In this document: one piece after another, positions 9,101-16,777 of the stretch | Layout: each line of letters opens with the position of its first letter | How positions within the stretch are numbered: position 1 is the first letter of the stretch | NCBI GenBank assembly: GCA_013286835.1 | Contig: JABDEZ010000014.1 | Coordinates: forward strand, 2,082-41,234 | From: Bacteroidota bacterium | Lineage (GTDB): Bacteria > Bacteroidota > Bacteroidia > Chitinophagales > Chitinophagaceae | Length of the DNA: 39,153 nt | Direction of reading: 5' to 3' | Notes under the pieces: generated by a model | The model's input: only the letters and a program-made list of their open reading frames with translations | The model's database searches: none | Told to the model about the DNA's origin: nothing | Translations under genes and position numbers: made by a program

Positions 9101-9326
9101 GAACAGCAAAACCGGCGAATTTAAGCGCTACTACGTGCCTATTTTTGCACAAGATGAAGAGACTGTGCGTCAGCAATTAAAGGACAGCTATGCCCGCATC
9201 ATGAATCATGAGTTTGATACAGGTTGTGGCCGTAAAGACTGCTACTGGTGCAATTTCGCCCGCAAGTACCAGCTCGTAAGAACAGACCACGACGAAACTG
9301 TAGAAATAGATGACTGGGAAGAGTAA
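6165..9326 (+). CDS. UvrD/Rep-family helicase with C-terminal Fe-S PD-(D/E)XK nuclease domain
   Basis: 1053 aa. SF1A helicase motifs appear in order: Q-motif LNTQQKEAV, Walker A AGPGTGKT (to about residue 41), Walker B VDEFQDT (about 270), GDDDQSIYEFQGA (III), LSQNYRSS (IV), FFTAHGAKGNEFEHV (V) and FYVALTRAKKHLHV (VI). From about residue 780 a RecB/AddB-type nuclease follows: SKYLYCPLGFYYE, GSAVHNALE, then VTGKIDKIEI and VDYKTG carrying the catalytic Asp and Lys. One Cys near residue 790 and three near the end (Cys1021, Cys1026, Cys1029; C-x4-C-x2-C) form the iron-sulfur staple pattern known from AddB, Cas4 and Dna2. The protein probably unwinds and resects DNA ends in recombination or repair. 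No AddA/AddB partner gene is adjacent, so it may act alone. Confidence 0.9.
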   Translation: MIINEDLFLQRYNDLNTQQKEAVDTIYGPVMVIAGPGTGKTEVLALRIANLLRSEAQVQPSEILCLTYTEEATNAMRRRLVQVVGPAAHKVNIATFHAFCNNVIQSNAEIFSQRALQPISDLERTDLLYDILEKLPSGHVLRKLSGNIYYDAGKLNRLFEFMKRENMRYPEIIAAITEYINDLPNRDAYIYKRKGNGYVKGDLKQNEIDEEARRMASTAAAAELFDTYVARMKEAGRYDFNDMIIWVLDAFEENITLLQSYQERHQFILVDEFQDTNGSQNQLLNLLTRFWDDPNIFVVGDDDQSIYEFQGARIRNIIDFYERYKEGIKIIILSQNYRSSQHILDKATTTIVNNKQRLIYQLEHLKLDKNIKAAAKRFQDSAEIVTPVIKVYSNVLQEETDVMLQVERLQQAGVPLNHVAILYAQHKQADNIIALMERKGIPYNVKKPVNILDLPFIQQVLNVLRYLEMERKEPFSGEALLFEILHAPYYEIAPTDMALLSLYIQANRTKDKSLGFWRFLLTKGLLLESLELPSAKALIRMGQNMEEWARTQTSMPLPLLVEKIVYESGIVAYLLQQPDHIWNVQVLHTFFDYVRELHGRNPRIKLGEFLGQVERMNDEGITIPAQKVVQNDNGVHFFTAHGAKGNEFEHVFLIGATKNYWEGRRGNNFEYKLPDTITKTDDDHEKTYKVEVARRLFYVALTRAKKHLHVSYALNDNNNKSIEASVFIEEISTPAERTLHSVETSDVMNHLQLAMQPVPEVRIRLANGQWIERQLQQLTMSYTTLSKYLYCPLGFYYENLLRVPFQKNDALAFGSAVHNALERFFKEMKAANSVFPDKERLLTVFDSSMFAESAAFTAIMYERRMEQGHTILSEYYDRYINEFATNVEIEWKVNRYLLDGVPVTGKIDKIEINGDSCTIVDYKTGDPDRWGNALTAAPNEKEPLGGDYWRQMVFYKLLIENFEDKHLKVNMGMFDYIQKNSKTGEFKRYYVPIFAQDEETVRQQLKDSYARIMNHEFDTGCGRKDCYWCNFARKYQLVRTDHDETVEIDDWEE

Positions 9327-9406
9327 GTGTCGAATCCTTTCTCAGATATGGTGGTATAGTATGGTAAAGTGATGTGTTGGGTTAAAAAAAGCCGAGCCCA
9401 TATTCA

Positions 9407-9575
9407 GCCACTTTTTTGCAGCGATTTTTCATCGCCTGCAAAAACCAGTGGCCCATAATCGGAGTACTCTAAGTAACATGCGGTAGAGCGTCTTTAAATC
9501 GGCGGAGCCATTGATTTAAAGTGGCCTCTTTTCTTTTCTTTGTTTCTTTTTTGGCCAAGCAAAAAAGAAATGAAG
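9407..9575. repeat. Intergenic block of three consecutive inverted repeats (putative dispersed element)
   Basis: The 327-base gap between the two helicase genes holds three hairpins in a row and no credible gene. Hairpin A (9407-9452) has GCCACT/AGTGGC ends, an inner TTTTTGCAG/CTGCAAAAA arm with small bulges, and GCGAT/ATCGC near the loop. Hairpin B (9492-9521) is a perfect 9-bp arm CTTTAAATC/GATTTAAAG. Hairpin C (9538-9575) has a perfect 11-bp core TTTCTTTTTTG/CAAAAAAGAAA extended to about 16 bp with wobbles. Hairpin C resembles a motif I recall from intergenic regions of many genomes. A non-autonomous palindromic element or structured RNA are both possible. Confidence 0.5.
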
Positions 9576-9653
9576 GTTCTCGCAAATAAGTAATGTAGAG
9601 TAACAAATGTAATGGCAACCATGGTCGCCACTACAAGAAAATCTGCTTTGGTA

Positions 9654-11375
9654 CTACTGATTGTTGCCTTTCAACCTTGCAAACTCACTAAGTTTCTCTA
9701 TCCAGAAACCTATAGATTTATTCTGCTCCTTGGTAACGATAAGCGGAGCACCTACACTTTCTATTTTAGCATATTGTTTCTTTAGCAATGCTACGGCTGC
9801 CGGTAATGTTATGCGCATCTCTTTGCGACTGGTTAGTCGGGAATGAAGTATCGCAGCATAGCGCTTAAACAGGTCAGTATCCACATCGTTCCTGAATTCA
9901 ATAGCTTTTATAAACTGTTGCAAAGCTGTAAGCATATCTTTTGCTTTTACAGCTTCCCTTGCTTTTTTGTAGTAATGATCTGCCTTGCCCGCATTCAGTT
10001 CCTGTACGATCAGGGTATCAGGTGTTTCGTTTTGTGCAAACCTGATCACTCGTGTGTCTGTTTTTATGGCACCTCTGTCTATTTGTGTTTTAAGCACCAG
10101 CCCATCGAAAGAAGTACACCGGCTTAGCGCCACATATACCTGCCCTGATGAAAAGGCTGCACCCAGGTCTGCAATTACATTTTCAAAAGTAAGCCCCTGG
10201 CTTTTGTGTACGGATATTGCCCATGCCAACCGTATAGGGTATTGAGTGAAACTGCCTACCACTTCATCTTCAATTTTACGGTCCGTGTCGTTCCAGCTAT
10301 AGCGTATATTTTCCCACGTCTCTTTTTCAACCGTAATCTCGTTGCCTTCAGAAACTTCCACAATTATCTTGTCATCTTTAAGCGATTTTATTTTGGCAAT
10401 CTTTCCATTATGTACCTTCTTTGCCCTGTTGTTGCGGATGAACATGATCTGTGCACCCTCTTTCAATTGCAACACTTTATCTGCGGGCATCATGTTATCC
10501 GGGAAATCTTTATCAACAGAAGCCTTGAATGTCTTTATTTCTGTACTTAATTCTGCCAATCGTGTAGCATTGGTGCTGTCAACAATTTTGTTGTGGGTAG
10601 CCAGCGTAATGTAATTAGAATGTTCAGGCGGCACAAAATTAGGGTCATACTTACTGTTCAGCAACGTTAGTTCATTCTGTGTTACCTGGTTGGTTCGTAC
10701 TCTGTTCAGCAGGTCTATAAAGCCCTGCTCCTTTTGGCGATAGATCTTCTTCAGTTCTATATACACAGGCCGGTGCCGTTTAATAACATTAGAGCTAAAG
10801 AAGAAAGGACTCTCGTAAAACTTGCTCAGTATATCCCATTGCTCCCCATCTGCAATAGGCGGCAGCTGAAAAGTATCTCCAATTAGTATTACCTGCACCC
10901 CGCCAAATGGTTCAAACTCCCAGTTCCTGTACACGCGCATCAGCCGGTCTATTACATCCAGCAAATCGCACCGTACCATCGATATCTCATCAATGATCAG
11001 CAGGTCAAGTTCACGTATTACCTTACGTTGCTCTTCAGAATATTTAAAGTAGTTAAAGACCGTACTTTTATCTGTATCAAACGGACTGGAATGGCTTCTC
11101 AGCCGCTTGTCATTCGGCACATATACTCCAGGCTTTATCTGGAAAAACGAATGGATGGTTTGTCCACCTGCATTAATAGCAGCAACGCCAGTTGGCGCAA
11201 CAATAGCTACGTTTTTCTTGGTGGTTTGTTTTAGGTATTTTAAGAAAGTGGTTTTACCGGTGCCGGCCTTCCCGGTCAGGTATATAAGCCTGTTGGTGTG
11301 CTGCACAAACTGCATGGCGTAGTTAAACTCTGGGTTGTTTTCATCCAGTTCTATATGGTCTATGGTTGGGGGCAT
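9654..11375 (-). CDS. Pif1-like / RecD-superfamily SF1B DNA helicase
   Basis: 573 aa. The Walker A motif is LTGKAGTGKTTFL (about 33-45), followed by VAIVAPTGVAAINAGG and TIHSFF, which are typical of Pif1. Walker B is LLIIDEISMVR near residue 125, then GDTFQLPPI (motif III). Late motifs AWAISVHKSQGLTF and GQVYVALSRC (V/VI) complete the 5'-3' SF1B helicase. After about residue 445 comes a roughly 130-residue helical extension with a TPR-like stretch (YYKKAREAVKAKDMLTALQQ) that is not part of the core. It probably unwinds structured DNA during replication or recombination. It is a single gene, and a stem-loop separates it from the clpX transcript upstream. Confidence 0.88.
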   Translation of the reverse strand: MPPTIDHIELDENNPEFNYAMQFVQHTNRLIYLTGKAGTGKTTFLKYLKQTTKKNVAIVAPTGVAAINAGGQTIHSFFQIKPGVYVPNDKRLRSHSSPFDTDKSTVFNYFKYSEEQRKVIRELDLLIIDEISMVRCDLLDVIDRLMRVYRNWEFEPFGGVQVILIGDTFQLPPIADGEQWDILSKFYESPFFFSSNVIKRHRPVYIELKKIYRQKEQGFIDLLNRVRTNQVTQNELTLLNSKYDPNFVPPEHSNYITLATHNKIVDSTNATRLAELSTEIKTFKASVDKDFPDNMMPADKVLQLKEGAQIMFIRNNRAKKVHNGKIAKIKSLKDDKIIVEVSEGNEITVEKETWENIRYSWNDTDRKIEDEVVGSFTQYPIRLAWAISVHKSQGLTFENVIADLGAAFSSGQVYVALSRCTSFDGLVLKTQIDRGAIKTDTRVIRFAQNETPDTLIVQELNAGKADHYYKKAREAVKAKDMLTALQQFIKAIEFRNDVDTDLFKRYAAILHSRLTSRKEMRITLPAAVALLKKQYAKIESVGAPLIVTKEQNKSIGFWIEKLSEFARLKGNNQ

Positions 11376-11400
11376 TGGGTAAGTTAAAGGTACTGTATTG

Positions 11401-11435
11401 AAAAGAGGTTGTCGCCATTCAGCAACAACCTCTTT
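11401..11435 (-). terminator. Stem-loop terminator downstream of the clpX transcript
   Basis: The 11-bp perfect stem AAAGAGGTTGT/ACAACCTCTTT with a 12-nt loop lies 22 bases after the 57-aa ORF on the minus strand. The T-run is short (TTTT, partly inside the stem), so termination may be moderate. Confidence 0.65.
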
Positions 11436-11457
11436 ATCGTATTTTGTAAATAGATTA

Positions 11458-11631
11458 CTAATCCAAATGGTCTTCTTCAGCTGCAGCTGTACCTAAGAAG
11501 TTATCAACCATGCCGCTAAACATGGGCGGCAGTTTAGACGTTATGTAGTCTTTAATGGTCTGTATGGTTTTAATAGCCTGTTCTTCAGTAAGGCCAGCTT
11601 TGTCTTTCAATTCTTGTACCAGGTCTTCCAT
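11458..11631 (-). CDS. Conserved-looking 57-aa protein downstream of clpX
   Basis: ATG at 11631 (plus-strand CAT 11629-11631) opens 57 codons ending in TAG at 11458. The product starts MEDLVQELKDKAGLTEEQ and continues with AIKTIQTIKDYITSKLPP, then MFSGMVDNFLG and an acidic end. It is an amphipathic helical protein with a Thr-Glu-Glu-Gln turn, resembling small DUF2267-like proteins of Bacteroidota. That family link is from memory and is only tentative. The gene starts 33 bases after the clpX stop and precedes the shared terminator, so the two are probably cotranscribed. No catalytic residues, signal peptide or membrane helix are visible, and I do not know the function. Confidence 0.65.
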   Translation of the reverse strand: MEDLVQELKDKAGLTEEQAIKTIQTIKDYITSKLPPMFSGMVDNFLGTAAAEEDHLD

Positions 11632-11664
11632 GTGTTGTTTATGTATGGCTTTAAGATCAGTTTT

Positions 11665-12909
11665 TTATGCAGCCTTCAGTACGCTTAATTTACTGTGGTC
11701 CAGCATCTGGTGTGCATACTCCGCAGTCAGGTGAAACACACCGTTATGTTCTTCAGATGGCAGGTCGAACATCGCATCTGTGAGTATCATCTCGCAGATG
11801 GCGCGCAGGCCACGGCCACCCAGCTTGAACTGTATTGCCTTCTCTACCATGTAGTCCAGCGCTGCGTCATCCACTTTCAGTTTTATACCTTCGTACTCAA
11901 ACAAGCGGGTATATTGCTTTATCAGTGCGTTCTTAGGTTCTGTAAGTATGCGTTTCAATGCAGGAGGGTCCAGCGGATTCAGGTATGTAACAATAGGTAA
12001 ACGGCCCAGCAGTTCAGGTATCAAGCCGAATGCACGCAGGTCTTGTGCGTTTACATATTGCAGCAGATTGCCACGATCCAGGTCTTTTGCGCTTTTAATA
12101 GCGTTGTAACCTATAGCAGATGTTTGCACCCTGCGGGCAATCATCTTATCAATGCCTTCAAAAGCGCCACCGCATATAAACAGGATGTTCTGGGTATTTA
12201 CTTTCACCATCTTCTGCTCGGGATGCTTGCGGCCACCTTGCGGAGGTACCATTACTTCGCTGCCTTCCAGCAGTTTCAGCAATGCCTGCTGCACACCTTC
12301 GCCGCTTACATCGCGTGTTATAGATGGATTGTCACTTTTGCGGCCTATTTTATCCATTTCATCTATATACACAATACCCCTTTCTGCCAGGCTTACATCA
12401 AAGTTGCAGTTCTGTAACAGGCGGGATAATATACTCTCCACATCTTCACCCACATAGCCAGCTTCTGTGAATACAGTAGCATCTACAATAGCAAATGGCA
12501 CTTGCAGCAGCTTAGCGATGCTTTTAGCCAGCAAGGTTTTACCCGTACCGGTTTCGCCCACCATTATAATGTTTGATTTTTCGATCTCCACCTCATCCAC
12601 AATAGGCATCATCAACCTTTTGTAGTGGTTGTATATGGCTACAGACATTATCTTTTTCGCGTCATCCTGTCCAATCACGTATTGGTCCAGGAATTCTTTT
12701 ACCTCACGGGGTTTGTGCATTTTGTGCTGCTCAAGTCCGTGCTTAGGTTCTTTCTTTATTTTAGTATCGCCATTTGCTTCCTGTAGCAGTACGTGGGCGT
12801 TTTCTATACATTGGTCGCAGATATTGCCCTTTATGCCCGTAAAAAGGATGTTCACATCACTCTCCGCGCGGTCACAAAAAGAACATTTCCTTCCTGTTTG
12901 TTTTGCCAT
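11665..12909 (-). CDS. clpX: ATP-dependent Clp protease ATP-binding subunit ClpX
   Basis: 414 aa, the normal length. The N-terminal zinc-binding domain has CSFC and CDQC (Cys pairs near 10-13 and 32-35). The AAA+ core has Walker A GETGTGKT, the pore loop GYVGED, Walker [11 protein letters not shown], and the sensor region [15 protein letters not shown]. ClpX unfolds tagged proteins and feeds them to ClpP; clpP is not in this window. The loop that docks on ClpP reads AIGYNAI, so the IGF tripeptide of E. coli is IGY here. The start has the expected [12 protein letters not shown] beginning. The gene probably heads a two-gene transcript with the 57-aa ORF. Confidence 0.97.
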   Translation of the reverse strand: MAKQTGRKCSFCDRAESDVNILFTGIKGNICDQCIENAHVLLQEANGDTKIKKEPKHGLEQHKMHKPREVKEFLDQYVIGQDDAKKIMSVAIYNHYKRLMMPIVDEVEIEKSNIIMVGETGTGKTLLAKSIAKLLQVPFAIVDATVFTEAGYVGEDVESILSRLLQNCNFDVSLAERGIVYIDEMDKIGRKSDNPSITRDVSGEGVQQALLKLLEGSEVMVPPQGGRKHPEQKMVKVNTQNILFICGGAFEGIDKMIARRVQTSAIGYNAIKSAKDLDRGNLLQYVNAQDLRAFGLIPELLGRLPIVTYLNPLDPPALKRILTEPKNALIKQYTRLFEYEGIKLKVDDAALDYMVEKAIQFKLGGRGLRAICEMILTDAMFDLPSEEHNGVFHLTAEYAHQMLDHSKLSVLKAA

Positions 12910-12958
12910 TCTTGTATTTGATATAATTAATTTCTCTGCAAAGGTAAGGATACCTGCG

Positions 12959-13195
12959 CTATTTAAATGGTTTACAGCCTGTTGGTATTAACGATTTAAC
13001 CCTTTCACAGCAATCATCAACCGGTGTACGTACCATTTTTGCAACAACTAACTGTTCTTCATAATTCTTAATAATAAGTGCCAATGCATCGGCTTCATCA
13101 CTTTCTGGCGTACCCGCCACCGCCTGGAAGACGGCTTCAAACCGCTCTAGCGCCGCTTCATATTCTTTTTTAGTTTCAATCTTTTTTGCTTCCAT
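12959..13195 (-). CDS. Small protein resembling the N-terminal region of HigA-type (COG5499) antitoxins, without HTH
   Basis: 78 aa. The segment TKKEYEAALERFEAVF, then AGTPESDEADALALIIKNYEE, closely resembles the region that precedes the XRE helix-turn-helix in COG5499/HigA-like antitoxins (motif GTPEGDELEVL...YE). Here the chain then diverges into VVAKMVRTPVDDCCERVKSL and stops, so no DNA-binding domain is present. No HigB-like toxin gene is adjacent. It may be a stand-alone domain, a remnant of a decayed antitoxin, or an unrelated small helical protein. It lies between clpX and a GNAT gene, all on the minus strand, with 18 bases to the GNAT stop. Confidence 0.6.
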   Translation of the reverse strand: MEAKKIETKKEYEAALERFEAVFQAVAGTPESDEADALALIIKNYEEQLVVAKMVRTPVDDCCERVKSLIPTGCKPFK

Positions 13196-13213
13196 TTTCG
13201 ATTATCTATTTAT

Positions 13214-13735
13214 TCAACCTTTTATACCCTTATACCAGTTATGCATCGTCCCATCAAATTCAAATGTTTCCACATATTGCAGCCCGGCTTTCTGCAATAC
13301 ATTTTGCGATGCAATATTACCAATGTCGGCCATGCCATATATTTCAGTTAGCCCCATGTGGCCGAACCCATACCCCACACATGCTACTGCTGTTTCCGTA
13401 GCATACCCCTTACCCCAGTGCTTCTTTGTGAGCCTGTACCCAAGATCATAGTAGTTAATATGTCCATTGGTTAGTTCGGTAGTCAGCTTCAGGCCGCTCC
13501 AACCGGCAAATTGCCCGGTTTCCTTTTCTATAACCGCCCACCTGCCAATGCCGTTGGTTACATATTGTTCCCTGATTATTTCTATTACCTGCCTGCTCCG
13601 CTCTATGGTTTTTACCGGGTTTTTGCCAATATAACGGTGCACTTCAGGGTCACTATCCAGTTCAAACATCCCTTCTGCATCTTCGGGAACCAGTTCTCGA
13701 AGCAGTAGCCGTTCTGTTTCTATAAATATTTTCAT
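13214..13735 (-). CDS. GNAT-family N-acetyltransferase (RimJ/RimL type)
   Basis: 173 aa. It opens with IETERLLLRELVPEDAEGMF, the usual beginning of RimJ/RimL-like Acetyltransf_3 proteins. Next come the substrate-side segment GRWAVIEKETGQFAGWSGLK and the acetyl-CoA-binding beta4-alpha3 region LGYRLTKKHWGKGYATETA, with the pattern Q/R-x-x-G-x-G/A represented by HWGKGYA. The end IASQNVLQKAGLQYVETF is the typical NxxSxxVLEKxGF signature. It transfers an acetyl group from acetyl-CoA to an amine on a protein N-terminus or small molecule; the acceptor is unknown. It is the first gene of a minus-strand run, with no terminator between it and the 78-aa ORF. Confidence 0.85.
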   Translation of the reverse strand: MKIFIETERLLLRELVPEDAEGMFELDSDPEVHRYIGKNPVKTIERSRQVIEIIREQYVTNGIGRWAVIEKETGQFAGWSGLKLTTELTNGHINYYDLGYRLTKKHWGKGYATETAVACVGYGFGHMGLTEIYGMADIGNIASQNVLQKAGLQYVETFEFDGTMHNWYKGIKG

Positions 13736-13825
13736 AGCGGGTATATCTTTAGTTTTTTGGAAACAGGTAGGGTCCTAATGTATCTTGCATAGTCTTACAC
13801 CATAAAAATAAGTATAAAGATATAA

Positions 13826-16268
13826 ATGCGTTTTGCTGATGTGATAATCCCCCTCAACTTGCCACAGGTACTTACCTATGGCATACCTGAACAATTGCAG
13901 GGCACCTTGCAGCCGGGTATGCGGGTTGAAGTATCGCTAGGCAGGAACAAGCAATATGCGGGAATTATAGACAAACTGCACGATCGCACACCTGAATTGT
14001 ATTCGGTGAAGCCCATAAAGAATGTACTGGACGAACACCCGGTAGTCAACGAGATCCAACTCACCTTTTGGCGCTGGATAGGTCAATACTACATGGCTGC
14101 ACCTGGGGAGGTAATGCAGGCTGCGTTACCTGCCCACCTGAAGCTAATGGCTGAGACCAGCCTTGTGTGGTGCGGTGAACCTGATGTACTTTATGAATGG
14201 AGCGACGCAGCTAACGAAGCGGTTTTTGCACTGGAACAACGCAAAGAAATTACGCTCAGCGACCTCAGAGGTATTGTAGGCCTGCGCTTTTTTTGCACAA
14301 GTCCTCAATGAACTTATAGAAAAACAGGCAGTTCTCATCAACGACAGCCTCGAATCTACTTACTCCATCAAGAAGGAAAAAATAGTAACGCTTGCCCATG
14401 CCTACCAGGAAGAGGCAGCGATCATAAAGTTGTTCAGCGAACTGGAACGTGCACCTAAGCAGTTGCAGCTATTAATGGCTTATACCGAGCTGTCGGTAAA
14501 GAATGGCTTCGTACGCCGGCAAGACCTTATGGAGCGTACCGGCAGTACAGCCGCACAGGTAAAAGCGTTGGCCGATAAAGGGATTTTTGTACTGGAAGAT
14601 AAACAAGCCGACCGCTTATTGTACACTGGTAAACAGCCCGATGCAGCAGTAGTATTTACGCTCGCACAGGAAGAGGCTTATACTAAGCTGCAACAGGGGC
14701 TTGAGGAAAAAAATGTGGCATTGCTGCATGGTGTTACCGGCAGTGGTAAAACTTTGCTGTACATACAGAAGATAAAAGAATGCCTCGCTACAGGTAAGCA
14801 GGCGGTGTTCCTGCTGCCAGAGATTGCACTGACCACACAATTGGTAAGCAGGCTCATGGCACACTTTGGCGAAGAGATGGGCGTCTACCACTCACACTTC
14901 AGCAATAACGAGCGTGTAGAGATATGGGAAAAGGTACGCAAAGGCGATTACAAATTAGTGCTCGGTCCACGTTCAGCGCTATGGCTTCCATACAGCGATA
15001 TAGGGCTCATCATTGCCGATGAAGAACACGATGGATCATACAAACAGAAAGATCCCGCCCCACGTTTCCATGCCCGCGATGCAGCCATTTACCTTGCTGG
15101 CTTGCATGGTGCCAAAGTGATACTGGGTTCCGCCACCCCATCTGTAGAAAGCCTGTACAATGTGCAGCACAACAAGTACGCGTATGTGCCCCTTAAAGAG
15201 CGCTACCTGGGTGTAAAAATGCCGGTTATAGAACTGGTGAATGCGCAGCCCGCCGCAGGCGTACCATATGGGGGACAAATGATAACCCCACCCTTGCAGC
15301 AGGCTATAATAGAAGCCTTGCAAAATCGTCGGCAGGTTATACTGTTCCAGAACCGCAGGGGGTATGCCCCTTTCCAGATATGCACGGTGTGTGGCTGGGT
15401 GCCGCAATGTAAAAATTGTGCAGTATCGCTTACCTATCACAAGAGTACTGATAAAATGCATTGCCACTATTGCGGCATGAAGGCATCAGTCATTCACACC
15501 TGCCCCTCGTGTGGCAGCAATCGTCTTACCAGTAAAAGCTTTGGTACCGAAAAAATTGAAGAAGAAGTAAAACAGATATTCCCTGAAGCCCGCGTTGCCC
15601 GCATGGATGTGGACAGTATGCGCGGCAAAAAAAGCATGAATGAATTGCTCACAAAACTGGATGCACGCAAAATAGATATCCTGGTGGGCACGCAAATGGT
15701 AGTGAAAGGTCTTGACTTTGCGGGGGTATCATTGGTGGGCATTTTGAATGCCGATAACCTGTTATCCTTCCCCGATTTCAGAGTAAACGAACGTGCCTTC
15801 CAGCTTATGGAACAAGTAAGTGGCCGCGCCGGCCGTACAGATGGTGCAGGCCGAGTACTCATACAAGCATACAACCTGAAACACCCCGTACTGGAATGGG
15901 TACAGGCACACGATGTGCACACTTTCTATAGTAACGAGATACAGTATAGTCAATATTTTGGCTACCCCCCATTCAGCAGGCTGATAAAAATAATATTTAA
16001 ACATGCCGATGAACAAAAAGCCACCATTGGTGCAGAGCTCATGGCTAAGGCGCTCACTACCCTCGATGGCTTAACAGTACAAGGCCCTGGGCCGGCTATA
16101 GTGCCGCGAGTACGCAATATGTACATCATGGAGATCTGGATAAAATGCCCGCGCGATGGCAAATTATTAGACAACGTAAAGACCTTTCTTAAAGAACAGA
16201 AACAGATCATTACCGGCACCCGTGGACTCAACAGCATACAGGTTTTGTTTGATGTTGACCCGGTTTAA
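13826..16268 (+). CDS. priA: Primosomal protein N' (PriA helicase), interrupted by an apparent +1 indel in a T7 run
   Basis: Two adjacent frames together encode one PriA. The first (from 13826) gives the 3'-DNA-binding domain (MRFADVIIPLNLPQVLTYGI) and stops at 14309-14311 after a frame change at the seven T at 14288-14294. Removing one T gives RFFAQVLNELIEKQ and joins it directly to the second frame, giving 813 aa, a normal length. The second part has Walker A HGVTGSGKT, the DEEH box ADEEHDGSYKQ, two zinc sites with eight Cys (CTVC, CKNC, CHYC, CPSC) and motif VI GRAGR. PriA reloads the replicative helicase at stalled forks. The break may be a sequencing or assembly error, a real mutation, or slippage. 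Confidence 0.9.
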
Positions 16269-16406
16269 CATTTTCATTTGTTTTTATTTTTTAAACTTGC
16301 AATTCAAGATGTAGTCAAAGAAGCCGTGAGGATGCAGAGATTGCATATGTATGGGTGCAAAAAGGCAATGTTTACAATTAATTAGCGAATTTTTAAGAGT
16401 GAGATC

Positions 16407-16631
16407 ATGACATTATTAATGATAAAACCAGAACTATTATTGCACATGCCCGGAGGCGACCAGTGGATATGGATATTGCTTGCAGTTATTGTGTTGTTTG
16501 GTGGTAAAAAAATACCTGAATTGGCAAAAGGAATTGGCAAGGGGATGCGTGAATTCAATGACGCGAAAAACGGGATAAAATCAGAAATTGAAGCTGGGGC
16601 AAAAGATAAAGAAGAAGCAAGGAAAGCTTAG
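16407..16631 (+). CDS. tatA: Sec-independent translocase subunit TatA/TatE
   Basis: 74 aa. A short periplasmic N-terminus precedes one membrane helix (about residues 20-33, WIWILLAVIVLFGG), then the hinge and amphipathic helix KKIPELAKGIGKGMREF, and a charged tail. The FGG-KKIPELAKG pattern is the TatA hallmark. TatA multimerises to form the pore that exports folded twin-arginine proteins; tatC is not in this window. The N-terminus before the helix is longer than usual (about 19 residues), and an in-frame ATG at codon 5 or 14 could be the start instead. It stands alone with a strong terminator right after it. Confidence 0.93.
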   Translation: MTLLMIKPELLLHMPGGDQWIWILLAVIVLFGGKKIPELAKGIGKGMREFNDAKNGIKSEIEAGAKDKEEARKA

Positions 16632-16656
16632 TACCTTTTAAGAATGAGTGGTTTAT

Positions 16657-16687
16657 AATTGCCGGCCGGGAGTCCGGCAATTTTTTT
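16657..16687 (+). terminator. Rho-independent terminator of tatA
   Basis: The perfect stem AATTGCCGG/CCGGCAATT (16657-16665 and 16674-16682, 8-nt loop) runs into seven T (16681-16687). Confidence 0.9.
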
Positions 16688-16721
16688 GCCAGGTGTGCTA
16701 TGTATTGTGTTGTTTATCCCC

Positions 16722-16763
16722 AATAAGAACGGCCTGTGCGTATATGCACAGGCCATTCTTATT
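16722..16763 (-). terminator. Long stem-loop between convergent genes
   Basis: AATAAGAA-C-GGCCTGTGC pairs with GCACAGGCC-A-TTCTTATT (17 of 18 positions, 6-nt loop). It sits 15 bases after the end of the minus-strand 80-aa ORF and probably terminates it, although the T-run is poor on either strand. Confidence 0.6.
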
Positions 16764-16777
16764 GATATCCATTAATA

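Noticed and set aside
8500-9326. Cas4-like nuclease as a sign of a CRISPR system
   Set aside because: The Cys/PD-(D/E)XK domain is the C-terminal part of a UvrD-like helicase; the same pattern is known from AddB and Dna2.
9531-9575. Short peptide-coding reading through hairpin C (FLCFFFGQAKKK)
   Set aside because: Low-complexity T/A-rich palindrome with no start signal; the inverted repeat explains the sequence better than coding does.
12959-13735. HigA plus GNAT as a toxin-antitoxin pair (GNAT toxin)
   Set aside because: GNAT toxins of TA systems (TacT/AtaT) are paired with RHH antitoxins; this GNAT is a RimJ/RimL type with a normal acceptor-site pattern, and the small protein lacks a DNA-binding domain.
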